Shown piece after piece: positions 1 through 9,025 of a stretch of 64,000 nt of DNA. Made by a program: the position numbers and the translations under genes. This DNA is from Spirometra erinaceieuropaei (lineage: Eukaryota > Platyhelminthes > Cestoda > Diphyllobothriidea > Diphyllobothriidae): contig CACRXP010000545.1 in the NCBI GenBank assembly GCA_902702965.1, positions 182,458-246,457 of the forward strand, in the 5' to 3' direction. How positions within the stretch are numbered: the first letter of the stretch is position 1; the number at the start of each line of letters is the position of its first letter. The notes under the pieces were generated by a model. That model was given only the letters and a program-made list of their open reading frames with translations, was not told the DNA's origin and made no database searches.

Positions 1-59
1 TTTCTAACGAGTTGACATGTTATAAATAGGGTCTTCAAAGGCTTTGCCTATCATCCTTA

Positions 60-1187
60 TCAAATAAACTGAATGTCCAGCTTGGCGCCAGTTACGCGTA
101 GTTTAAGTGGATGACCTTGGAGGTTCGTTGTGGTCGCTAACTCAAAGAAATCAGTAGGTACGAGACAGCAGTCCTGGCCGCGCAGTATACGGAATGTTTG
201 TATAAGGTCGCCTCTTAGCTGTCTGTAACTCAGTGGAAAGAGGCCGAAATTGGACAATCGGGTTTCATAGGGTAGTGAACCCTGTCCACTTACGAGTTTG
301 GTTGCCCGCCTCTGAACTTTCTCGAGGATGCTGAGATCTTTAGAGGTCCACGGTTTCCACGCCTGAATGGCGAACTCTAGCTGTGGCCGTACGAAAGTCC
401 GAAAGACTTTAACGAAGCAGTCCTCATCGAAGGTAGAGAAAGCTCTCTTGACAAGATAAAGGACTGACATCGCAGACTTGGCTACCTTGGAGCAGTGAAG
501 CGACGGTTTTAGAGAAGCCGTTACCCACACCCCCAAGTCTTTCTGGGCGTCTACCTCCTGCAATGATACGCCATTTAGGTGGTAAACCCTCCGGTTCAGA
601 GATCGGGTCCTGCCGACTCGCAGGACATTACACTTAGTCACATTAAACGGCAACAGCCAGTCCTGTGACCATTTCTCGAGTCGGGTCAGGTCTGCCTGCA
701 AGCGCTCTTCGTCAAATTCAGTTCGGATGACGCTCCAAATTTTAACATCATCAGCGAACATGGCGACATCACAATTCAGTTCACTGACGCAGTCGTTGAC
801 GTATATAATGAATAGGGTAGGGTCAAGAACGGAGCCTTGTGGAACACCGCTTTCAACCGCTACCTCCGCCGACAGCCTGTCACCGACGTGGATGATTTGA
901 GAGCGACCGATCAAGAAACTTTGTATCCACCTCAGGAGATTACCCCTCAGGCCTGTTCGGTTTAATTTGTACAGGAGACGCTGATGGGGTACACTGTCGA
1001 ATGCTTTCTTAAAGTCGACGTAGACGGCGCGCACTGCATTGCTGCCATCGACTGCCCGGGTCCAGCGATCTAAACAATATAGTAGATTCGTCACGCATGA
1101 TCTGCCTCTACGAAATCCGTGATGGGCATCGCATAGCAGATTATGCTCTTCTACGAAGTGCATTATTTCTCCATAATTTTGCAGCAA
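60..1187 (-). pseudogene. LINE ORF2, reverse transcriptase core and C-terminal part
   Basis: This 375-residue block would copy element RNA into DNA by target-primed reverse transcription. RT motif A reads YVDFKKAFDSVPHQ (about residues 56-69). Motif B reads SGVPQGSVLDP (about 113-123). Motif C reads FADD (about 145-148). The thumb and C-terminal CR1-type segment contains KVQRRATKLVSG and YRQLRGDLIQT. Catalytic aspartates are present. The block starts out of frame with the preceding one: the finger region around KIMEK is joined to HFVEEHNLL with roughly ten expected residues missing, so a small deletion lies near 1165. The terminal residues drift out of frame near 75. Confidence 0.85.
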
Positions 1188-2605
1188 ATTGAAGTAAGGC
1201 TGATTGGTCTGTAATTGTTTGCTAAGGCCTTGCTGCCGCCTTTATAAATTGGCGTGATCCGCGCTGATTTCCAATCGGAGGGCAAATAGCCTGCTTCGAA
1301 CGAAGCTTGGAAGAGCATGGACAACGGTTTGGATAGTCCTCCAGCAAGTTCCTTCAACAATTTGGGCGGTATGTCATCCGGCCCAGGTGATTTAGACTCA
1401 TTCAACTTCAACAGTTCTTTGCAAACAATAGCTTCGGCGAAAGAGGCGTGCTCAATCGTTGGCCCGTCCACTATGTCGCAGTCGGGAGGAAGAAATGCGC
1501 TTTCCTTCGTAAAGATGGACTTAAAGAACTGTGATAGGTGCTCTGCCTTTTCTCCGTCTTCACTGAGTTCTAGGTCGTCACTAGTTTTCAATAACGGAAT
1601 TGGGTCTCTGTTTCGTGTGCTTCTTCTTATGTAACCATAGAACAACGTCTGACTTTCTGCGGATCGATTTAGTAGGTCTTTCTCAAAAGTACGCCGCGTC
1701 GCGAGGATTAGCTTCCTAACTAGGTTCCTCTGTGCTTTGTATGCATTTAACGACACATAGCTCCTATCCGAGAGGAATTTCCTCCATAACCTCCGCTTTT
1801 TATTCACTTCTTTTTTTAAAGCTTGTGTTAGCCACGGGGGTCTGCAATTTAGTTTCTTCCGTGAAATAGGACAGTGGTCTCTGAGAAGAACGTGCAGTAA
1901 CTCACTAAACCAGTCCCAATCCTTGATTATGTCACCGGAAAAAGCTGATTCCCAGTTTATGGTGTTTAGTTCAGCTTTCATTTGGGCAAAGTCACCGCGC
2001 CAAATGTTCCTTCTAACCCTGGTGGCCTGTTCGGGCAGAGAAAAAATGGAATACTCCCACAACAGTACGACGTGATCGCTTCGACCTAGGGGGGGTAGAC
2101 ATTGCACCTCATCAACGCTGTCCAGTGACTTCGTAATGAGCAGATCCAGACAGTTTGACTGTTGCCCTTCGCGCATCCTCGTCGGAAAGGAGACGTGCTG
2201 AGTGAGAAATAACTTGAAGGTCATGTCCAGCAAACGTCGGTCGAAAGCATGGTCTGGACCAGATGCATAAGCTGAACTCCAGTTGATAAGAGGCGCGTTG
2301 AAGTCCCCCATGACTAAGACTTCGGACCGGATAGAGAATCTCTCCAGGTCCTCAATCAGCTGGGCGTCCGCTGTGGGATCATTTCTCGGCGGTCGGTAGA
2401 CCGTCAGGATGTCAAGGCTCGGTGAACTCGGTGCTTTTATAGTTAGCCAAATAGCCTCAGAAGTACACGAAAGTTTATCTGTTTTGTCTGAGACCATAAG
2501 CCCGTGTTTTACATACGTGAGTACGCCTCCGCCCTGACGTCCTGACCTGTCTCTTCTAAAGAGCTGGTATCCTGGTATAGTTAACTCACGTGCTGGTTCA
2601 GCCAA
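1163..2605 (-). pseudogene. LINE ORF2, endonuclease C-terminal part and RT fingers
   Basis: A 480-residue block continuing the APE-type endonuclease. Visible motifs are GGGVLTYVK (about 26-34), the metal/active-site segment VMGDFNAPLINW (about 99-110) and GRSDHVVLL (about 174-182). It then runs into the RT finger segment, including GPDDIPPKLL, WKSARITPIYKGG and NNYRPISLTS. It ends at a stop inside the RT where a deletion shifts frame. The first ten or so residues before LTIPGYQLF are out of frame; the real coding path enters from the 2581-2805 block. Confidence 0.85.
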
Positions 2606-2805
2606 GTTTCTGTAAGTGAGATTATATCCGGGGATAGATGAGATAGATGGATCTTGAGCTCGTCAACTTTCGATAACATGCTCTGCACATTTGTATATAG
2701 AAATTTCAGTTTGCGATTTGCGGCTGGCAGAGAACTAAGTTCGATGCGTCTAAGGCTTTCGCCCACTATTCCAGTTGCACGGTCATCCGGATCGGGCCCG
2801 TCCAA
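2581..2805 (-). pseudogene. LINE ORF2 N-terminal endonuclease piece
   Basis: A 74-residue block with KFLYTNVQSMLSKVDEL and PDIISLTETWLN, the N-terminal strand and the catalytic E-T-W motif of APE-type LINE endonucleases. Frame is lost just after WLNQHVS, and the next block resumes at LTIPGYQLF. This is consistent with a one-base indel near 2590. Confidence 0.8.
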
Positions 2806-2819
2806 AGAAAAGATGATGG

Positions 2820-3898
2820 GCGCTGTCTGATTTGGTTGTTGTAGATAACCAAATTCCGTTCTCCTTCGTTGAGTCTCTTCCTCAGTTCCAGAACTAGAAG
2901 ACGACGTTTAAGCCTCTCTGCTGGCGAGTAATCCGGTTGAAAAAAAAACACCGGGGTTTGTGCCTTTTATTCTAAAGCGCCGAGATAGAATCAACCCAGC
3001 TTGCTCCTTACAAGCCAGCACAACTTTGAGTGGTCGGGGGCGTGTTGGTGTAGGCGGATTGTTTGTCCGCTTTCCGAGACGGAAGGCTTTGAGTACTTCA
3101 ATTGCCTCAGTGGTTTCCAGGATATTGTTGAGAAAGCCCTGGAAAAGCCTTAGATCTTCCGAAACCCGGTCTTTAGGAGTGTTGGCATTAGATTAGAGAG
3201 CCCCTGAATAACGAGACATTGGTCTCGTGCGATATCGTTCGTATTTTTGTTGTTGTATTTCTCTCTGGTGGATGTGGTACTTTAGGGGTATTAGATGGCG
3301 GTGGTGGAACACATGCTATATCGCGGTTTTGATGATCGACACCAGTTTTAACTAAATTGGAGGGGGCCGTTGATATAGATGGTAGCGAATGATGGTCTGT
3401 AGATTCGGCAATGGCCTCAATACCATTACTTGTGCTGGACCCATCCGATCCAAGAATTTTCTGGGCGTTACGAACTGTTTTTGGACTTTCGGCATTAACT
3501 GTTTTGGACGGGGCTGTTGTCGTGGTTTCTGGCTCGGGTGCTGTGGGAATATCAATTAGAAGCGGCTGTTCATTTTCATTGGCTTTTTGACAATCAGATT
3601 TCTTTTTGTTTTTCTGTTTTCCTCGTTGACTGCTGTCATTTTTATTTCTTGCCATTCGATCCTGTGCAGCCGTATCTGCTACAGGAGGCATTTCTGAAGA
3701 GCCTTTCAAGGGAGGTACATTTGTTTTACTCCATGTTATTCGTCCAGTTGGAGCACTTGTATCTTCAGGTGCGTATAAGTCATATTCTAGAAGAGCCTTT
3801 AATTTCTCAGTCTCTTTCTCGAGATGGTCGACCCTGGAAGCTAACAGCTGACACCCACCACAAAGCCTATTTGTGTATGGCTCGCCCGTATAATCCAT
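2820..3898 (-). pseudogene. LINE ORF1 (nucleic-acid-binding type), frameshifted
   Basis: The likely start is the ATG at 3896-3898. From there the protein has a C-x2-C pair (LCGGC), a short coiled-coil-like stretch (RVDHLEKETEKLKALLEY), and a low-complexity lysine-, threonine- and proline-rich middle. The frame stops at 3188. Downstream on the same strand another frame continues at about 3185-2820 with VSEDLRLFQGFLNNILETT, then KVVLACKEQAGLILSRRFR and LRKRLNEGERNLVIYNNQI. I read this as the shifted C-terminal part of ORF1. An upstream extension to 4021 is open but comes from the adjacent tRNA-like unit and should not be counted as ORF1. No enzymatic domain is visible. Confidence 0.6.
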
Positions 3899-3924
3899 GT
3901 AATTTTGTGGGAGGGCAGGCAACC

Positions 3925-4000
3925 GTGCCGAGGTGGCCGAGCGGTGTGTGCTGATGAACGGACTTTTGAAGGTCGCGAGATCGACTCCGCATGGAGGCAC
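3925..4000 (+). repeat. tRNA-like unit (SINE head or tRNA pseudogene)
   Basis: A box A match (TGGCCGAGCGG, 3934-3944) and a box B-like match (GAGATCGACTCC, about 3977-3988) lie at tRNA spacing. The ends GTGCC (3925-3929) and GGCAC (3996-4000) can pair as an acceptor stem of five base pairs; the two inner pairs are mismatched. The box A style is Ser/Leu-like. The imperfect stem and repeat context favour a tRNA-derived SINE head or pseudogene over a working tRNA. Confidence 0.55.
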
Positions 4001-4500
4001 ATTCTGAGCAGCAGCGCACATGTTCGTAGTGCTTTCCTAAATTGTGTAAAAAGGGAAATCTTCGGGAAAGAATTTCAGATGTGACCGTTTTCTAGTGGTC
4101 TGTCGAAATAACTTGAGAGTGGAAGGTCTGACGAGCGTTTTAACTAATTTTACGTTTGAAAGTTGCTAACGATCTGACTATAAACCGCGCAAAAAGCAGA
4201 AATAATAATAAGAATAAATCGACTCAGCCGTTCGTAGACGTTGCACGGGACAATAAAAAGCTCTTTGAGACAGTATTTCGAAACGGTAGGTGGTGCAGAT
4301 CAAGGCTAAACTCCGGTGGAAGGTGAAGACTGCGGAAAAGGTGTCTTGGTCGTAAGATAAAATGCCGATGTAAGCGAAGGCAATAAGGCGTTCTTCAAGC
4401 CAATTCTTGTGGAGAGCAGAATTGTTCTGTGAGAGTAGAAACCGTTTGGAAATTTCGTTCTTGCGAGTCCAAAATTTAAACCGCGCGGCAGTTGGGAATA
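4001..4500. other. No recognisable gene
   Basis: About 500 bp with no domain, RNA or repeat that I could place. A short minus-strand open frame runs through 4306-4626 but continues into the hammerhead unit and shows no family similarity. Confidence 0.5.
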
Positions 4501-4539
4501 TTGACAGTAGTTGACTGTCTTCGACTCAAATGTTCGCTG

Positions 4540-4620
4540 GGGGGTTCCACTGAAGAGCCGAACCCCTCGCAGCTGTGTCACGCAGCGGCAGAATATCGGC
4601 GAAACCCGTGTCTGGGCTTT
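4540..4620 (+). ncRNA. Hammerhead ribozyme motif 1
   Basis: All invariant core positions are present in order. CTGAAGA (the CUGANGA box) is at 4550-4556. Stem II 5' GCCGA (4557-4561) pairs with TCGGC (4596-4600). GAAA is at 4601-4604, and the cleavage triplet GTC ends at 4612. Inside stem II, GCTGTG and CGCAGC form a second hairpin around a TCA loop. Stem III is minimal (two base pairs, loop CCGT). Stem I pairs CCA before the core with TGG after the cleavage site. Short stem III, stem-I-open hammerheads are known from Penelope-like retroelements and some flatworm repeats. Activity is inferred from sequence only. Confidence 0.7.
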
Positions 4621-5045
4621 TAGCAAGTATCTAGCTCGGGAGTACGGTATAATAACTTTACCATACGGAATTCATACTACTCGTAGAACTACTTGTTTGT
4701 AGAATGGGCATTACGTGGTTATTCCACAGTAGTTGATTGACTTCGACTCAAATATTCATTGCAATTTCGGTTCTGACCCTAAAAAGTCATGTCCCGGAGA
4801 TTTACATCCAAGTTCTGCACTGATTAATTTCTGAAATTATTCACCTGATTATTCTCTGGAGTTCATAAAACGGAAACCGCTAGAGAACGCTGGGGGTCCC
4901 ACTGAAGAGCCGAACCCCTCGCAGCTGTGTCACGCAGCGGCAGAATATCGGCGAAACCCGTGTCTGGGCTTTTAGCAAGTATCTTGCTTGGGAGTACGTT
5001 ATAATACTTTTAACATATATACATATATATATATATATGCATACT
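4621..5045 (+). repeat. Hammerhead-bearing repeat unit, AT-rich end
   Basis: The sequence after each motif is shared (GCAAGTATCT, then GGGAGTACG and TATAATA), so the two motifs belong to one repeat family. A further partial match to the sequence before motif 1 (TTCGACTCAAAT) sits at about 4740. The second unit runs into a (TA)n-like tract at about 5015-5040. I cannot tell whether the family is a PLE terminal repeat, a retrozyme-like element or a satellite fragment. Confidence 0.5.
4892..4972 (+). ncRNA. Hammerhead ribozyme motif 2
   Basis: A near-identical second motif: CTGAAGA 4902-4908, stem II GCCGA 4909-4913 with TCGGC 4948-4952, GAAA 4953-4956, predicted cleavage after C4964. Stem I is better than in motif 1 (CCCA before the core pairs with TGGG after the cleavage site). 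It lies 352 bp downstream of motif 1, in the same orientation. A spacing of a few hundred bases between two hammerheads is what terminal repeats or small circular retroelements would give. Confidence 0.72.
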
Positions 5046-5116
5046 ACCTCAATTATTCATAAATATTAATATATATAATGTTAGATGGGTCATAAGCACT
5101 TCATCGAACCGAAATT

Positions 5117-5166
5117 CATCAGTGCCTCGCCACCGACAGAGAATGACAGGTGGCGAGGCACTGATG
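5117..5166. repeat. Perfect 18-bp palindrome with 14-bp loop
   Basis: Arms 5117-5134 and 5149-5166 are exact reverse complements. A related non-palindromic sequence is at 63893-63930, so the palindrome seems to have formed by inversion of the tail of that repeat at its junction with the PLE fragment. Confidence 0.85.
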
Positions 5167-5400
5167 CAGGAAGCATGGCAGTCAACCGAGGACTCGATTA
5201 ATCGACATATCGATCTGCCAATCGCCTATCAAGCACTGCGAGAGCAAATCAGCAGCGCAGCTAGAGGTCACCCCCGGCAGAGGTGAGCTAAATACACGAT
5301 GAGTTGTACAATTTTTCATTCCTTGACGATGGGCTCGCGTGAGAGTTCGAAACGTCGGATAAATAAACAATTGGTCCCAGCGATCGCCTTCCCATCTTCT
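5149..5400 (+). pseudogene. PLE fragment: endonuclease C-terminus plus 3' end
   Basis: Plus-strand translation at about 5165-5285 reads EAWQSTEDSINRHIDLPIAY followed by QALREQ and a stop. This is the characteristic C-terminal N-R-H-(I/V)-D-L...Y signature seen in every other PLE endonuclease remnant of this window. A hammerhead-like motif follows about 40 bp after the stop, and a (TA)n tract at 5402 ends the fragment. The 5' part is cut off at a perfect palindrome (5117-5166). Confidence 0.6.
5317..5362 (+). ncRNA. Degraded hammerhead-like motif at a PLE 3' end
   Basis: CTTGACGA (5322-5329) is the core box with one extra T. Stem II is GGGCTC pairing with GAG...TTC using two G-U pairs. GAAA is at 5349-5352 and CGTC at 5353-5356. 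ATTC before the core pairs with GGAT after the cleavage site, so stem I is intact. The core insertion probably kills activity. Position just after the PLE endonuclease remnant supports the assignment. Confidence 0.55.
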
Positions 5401-5419
5401 TCTATATATATATATATAT

Positions 5420-5513
5420 GAAAACAGGAAGAGGTTCTTCGGAAAGCTGGTGTCACCAGCTCGAAAATTCACGAGTACAACTCGATTTTTCCGAAGAACC
5501 TCTTCCTGTTTTC
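5420..5513. repeat. 24-bp perfect inverted repeat at a head-to-head element junction
   Basis: Arms 5420-5443 and 5490-5513 are exact reverse complements. The loop contains the stem-rich PLE end module also seen near 28880 and 5620. A (TA)n tract abuts the left side. This looks like the junction of two inverted PLE ends. Confidence 0.8.
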
Positions 5514-5523
5514 TTTATATCGA

Positions 5524-5609
5524 CTCGGAATGCATAATACCTCTGATCTACATATATATATATATGTATATATATATATATGAATAATGGAGGTAGTATG
5601 CATTCCGAG
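5524..5609. repeat. 20-bp inverted repeat around an AT tract
   Basis: Arms 5524-5543 and 5590-5609 match as reverse complements with one mismatch. The centre is a (TA)n/(AT)n tract of about 35 bp. Several PLE fragments in this window are bordered by TA-rich tracts, consistent with insertion into, or expansion of, such sites. Confidence 0.75.
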
Positions 5610-5619
5610 GCAATAAAAT

Positions 5620-6090
5620 CAAAGAAGAAGGTTCGTCGGAAAATCGACGTACACTTGTGAATTTTCAAATCGGTTACACCAACACGTCGTCAGACGAAAT
5701 GAAAAGCGTGAGGGAGATAATCGAACTAGAGAGCTAGGGGGACATTGAGGGTACATTGACAAGACAGACGTTTATGTGTGAGGGTAAAGAACGTGTGTGG
5801 TAAGGTGGCGGACGTTAGCATCAAACGCCATGTCGACTTGGACGCTCAATACGAAGGCCTACGTTCACGGTTCGCCGGCTTGCGCACACCCTAAGACACC
5901 AAATGCTAATCCATGTTCGGCCATATAGGATATCACGGATTCAGCACCTCCCCCACAGAGTGAAGCGTGTGTGAAATTCTCAACATCTCCCCTAACGTCC
6001 GCCATCTATACAAATACGTTTCTCACCCTCACACATAAACGTCTCTCTTGTCGATATAACCTCGATGTCTACCTAGCTCCCCAGTGCGAT
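5620..6090. repeat. Inverted PLE end fragments
   Basis: On the plus strand, 5810-5895 encodes NRHVDL-type PLE endonuclease C-terminus (KRHVDLDAQYEGLRSRF then a stop). Flanking it, 5715-5820 and 5990-6090 are inverted copies of each other at clearly under 100 percent identity. A minus-strand hammerhead-like module (core box at 5687-5693, GAAA at 5663-5666) sits at the left. The block is a pile-up of short PLE ends, none coding. Confidence 0.5.
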
Positions 6091-6106
6091 AATCTACCTC
6101 AACGAC

Positions 6107-6447
6107 TTGAAAATTCACGATATATATGGGCAGAATGATATTACGACAAAGATAAGGGAGACTGGAATTGCCATTTCTGGCTTATTAGCAGTCGTCAGCC
6201 AGCCATACCCAGCCAGCCATACCCAACAACATAAATATATTACGATAGTGGGCGCTCACCGATTAGGTTACGGAACATGCTCGTTCCGTTGTACCTTGGG
6301 GGTCATACTAGAACCCTCGCAGGCAGTCGCACAGCGACTAGTAGTACACATAGAAGATATGGTTCCGACAAAGACAAGGGAGACCGGAATGGCCATTTCT
6401 GACTTAGTAGCCGTCATCAGCCAGTCATACCCAATCTCAAGTGTGGA
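6107..6447. repeat. SINE-like repeats bordering duplication copy A
   Basis: Two related units (about 6130-6230 and 6360-6440) share GGAAT(T/G)GCCATTTCTG and CAGCCA(G)(T/C)CATACC. The segment near 6250-6330 matches modules at 29950, 38830 and 40580 (CGCTCACCGAT and CTCGTTCC). These are copies of the dispersed, probably tRNA-derived family described at 29805-30120. The left edge of the large duplication lies immediately to the right. Confidence 0.55.
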
Positions 6448-8100
6448 TCGGCCGGACCCGCATCATAGCGTGCACCAAACCGCCTGGTCCAAAACACACA
6501 TAATTAACCGAGATTTTTCATAAGCAACAACACGCCAAAAGGGGTGAGAAGGACGAGAATGATGACTGAACATTCATGCCCACAACCTGTATACCCGGAG
6601 GTAACGCATGAGCATCTGCCTCCTTCTTAATGTAGTCTCCCTGGCACCTGCAGTCTGTGGGATCCAAACCCTTCACCTCCCCAGTTGCTGAGTTAAATGC
6701 TGGTCGGTGTACGGCGTTGCGGTTCTACGCCACTACGATTTTAACTAACGTTCAAGTCACCGACCCTATTTCCCCTGGTGTAGGAGCACAAGGATGACAG
6801 CGTCGACAACGCTTGTTCAACTTTCATGTGTCTCGGAGGAAGATTAGTCACACGCTTTATTCCCACGCCGAATACACGACGAAGTCAGGGTCTTAAGGAC
6901 GTTGGAGCTGGGGCAATGGTCGAGTTTGGGTGTGATTGTTCTCAGGGCACTGGGCAGCGTGCAATCACAAACTGGGTTCGGCCAGGCGACAGACTGTCTT
7001 CTGGTAATTGAAAGCTGGATTTGCTGACCGAATCCTTATCATTCGGCTGCTGCTAGCATCCGTTTGGGTAGGACTTTGGAATACTTTGTGACTTGGCAAG
7101 GGCATGATATGTAGCACTCTTAGTCACATAGCTTCATAGTGCTTGATTAAATCGCAGGGTGTCTGCAATACGATGATGATGCAACTAACTCCAGCACACC
7201 TGGTTAGATTGGGTGTGGTTTAAAGCAATTACCGTGAAGAAACTGACGTGTGCTTACGTGGAACCAGTCAAACTCGTTACGATGAAATCACATCTTCCCA
7301 GCAGGTACGATGCGTGACGCAAATGAGCGTTGACAGCAATGACAGGAAGGTGCTGTTTCCGCTGAGTGCCTGGGGCAGTTGCTACCAGCGATGACGACAG
7401 TGATCTTTGCGGCGACTTCGTGTGCTCGAGGTTGATACTGAGGGGAATCCACTTTTCAGTAATGTGTATATAGCAGAAGAAACTTACTCTTAGATGTTCA
7501 CCGGAGGCGCTCCGTGTCCCAAATGTGCGTTAACAGTCACTCTACTTGATTGTTTGAATCGGAAGGTCCTAGGTGACCTTTTGTCGGACGGCACGTAATC
7601 TGAAAATAGGCTTCCGCTGTGATTTGCAATTGGTTGCGAAAAAGGTCCGCTACGATCGCAGTTGGTAGGCAGGCACTGTACGTTGCCAAGGTGGCTATTT
7701 TCATTTTGCTGACTCATCACAGGGTTTGGTCATCAGAGCGTTTAGGGCTTAAAAATTAAATACAAACGAATGTTTTTTGTGGACTTTGGTAGGCTTCTGT
7801 CGAGATGGCTGACCACATGCTTCTTATCAACCCTCATGTAACATTTTGCCAGTGTACTTGTTTGTTGGAATCGGAAGGCCCTAGGTGACCTTTTGCCGGA
7901 AGGCGCGTAATCGGACAATGGGCTTCCGTTGTGATATGTAATTGGTTGCGAAGGAGGTCCGGTAAGATCGTAGTTGGTAGGCAGGCACTGTACGTTGATA
8001 CCGTTGACGTGCTTACTTGTTATCAGTGGGTGTGTTTACCTTGCCTAGGGAACTTGCTATTTGTAGGTGTGCTTCTACTGCGTGAGGTATGTCGGCCGTT
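6448..8100. other. Duplicated sequence without recognisable gene
   Basis: About 1.65 kb shared with 41049-42700. Short open frames occur on both strands but none has a recognisable domain, and substitutions between copies are not concentrated at silent sites in those I compared. A 60-bp internal repeat is present (7550-7640 resembles 7865-7990), suggesting a small tandem duplication. Confidence 0.5.
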
Positions 8101-8104
8101 TTGG

Positions 8105-8400
8105 TCAGGTTGTTGGGTTTAGTGAGGGTAACGGTTAGGCGTAGGTTATGTTTTAGGATTAGGAATTGCGTTATAGGGTCCGGCTTCTGTGTAAGGTTAA
8201 GGGTTTAGGTTTAAGATTATGTTTTGTATTTTGGGTTTGGTTTCGGCCTTGGGGTTAGGGTTACCGGTTAACGATGAATGGTTAACGGTTAAGGTTAGGG
8301 TAAGGGTTAAGATTAGGTTAAGGTTTAGGGTTAAGTTCAGGGATATGGTTAGTGTTAAGTTTAGGGTTAAGATTATGGTTAATGTTAGTGTTATCCTATC
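8105..8400 (+). repeat. Degenerate interstitial telomere-like tract
   Basis: Repeated variants of GGTTAGGG, GGTTAAGG and GTTTAGGG over roughly 300 bp, with the G-rich strand on plus. The matching tract in copy B is 42710-42990. Long open frames through it are artefacts of the repeat. Confidence 0.7.
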
Positions 8401-9025
8401 GTCAGTTACCTCTTTCATCTTCCGCAGGCTGTGCTATTTTTCGCGCGATTTTTTTAAAATTACTGCCATTACTTTACCTAACTAGAAATCCCCAAGATTT
8501 TTTGTTTAATTTTTTTCTCCAAAACCCCTGAATTCCTCAAGCAACAATTCCTGTTTCCCCACCCATATAATCCCCTTTCCCACCATTCCGGTAAGACAGG
8601 GACCCCGCTGTCTGCCTCCCCATTCCTGGCTACTAAATGCAATCTAACCGGAGGCCCTTTTCGTTTTGTGTGCACATCGCAGTGTTTGGTCATCAGAGCG
8701 TTTAGCGTACAGAAATTGAATAGAAACGACAGTGTTTTGGGGAGGTTGGTCGGTTTCTGCCGAGATGGCTGATCACATGCTTCTTATCAACTCTCATGTA
8801 ACATTTCGATGGTTGGACTATTGTCTAACTTAGTCTGCTGATGATCTAGATGCGCATGCTGTTTATCATAAGAGCAGGTCGTTTTGCCTTCAAATGGGCC
8901 GTACATGCTATCGCAGTGACGTGAAAAGGCGTTTTATGTCTGCCCTCCATCACATACCCACTTGCCTCAATGTCGTCGTTATGCGAATGACGTGGAAACG
9001 ATTGGTGTTAAAAACCTATCTGAGA

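Larger units (their letters stand above)
1..3920 (-). mobile_element. CR1-like non-LTR retrotransposon, nearly full length, degraded
   Basis: Minus-strand LINE with the order ORF1, then ORF2 (apurinic-like endonuclease plus reverse transcriptase). The three coding blocks are annotated separately. I count at least four frame breaks: near 3185 in ORF1, near 2590 in the endonuclease, near 1165 between RT blocks, and near 75 at the RT end. The copy is therefore dead. The 3' end lies at or beyond the left edge of the window, because RT C-terminal coding similarity continues below position 60. The 5' end is near 3920, where a tRNA-like unit begins. Clade assignment rests on domain order and RT motif style; L2 or Jockey is a less likely alternative. 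Confidence 0.85.

Noticed and set aside
3899..4021. N-terminal extension of the LINE ORF1 frame to 4021
   Set aside because: The extra 41 codons are the minus strand of the tRNA-like unit at 3925-4000; the internal ATG at 3896-3898 is a better start.
8197..8485. Open frames on both strands through the telomere-like tract
   Set aside because: They are translations of a simple repeat (T-L and V-R repeats) with no domain.
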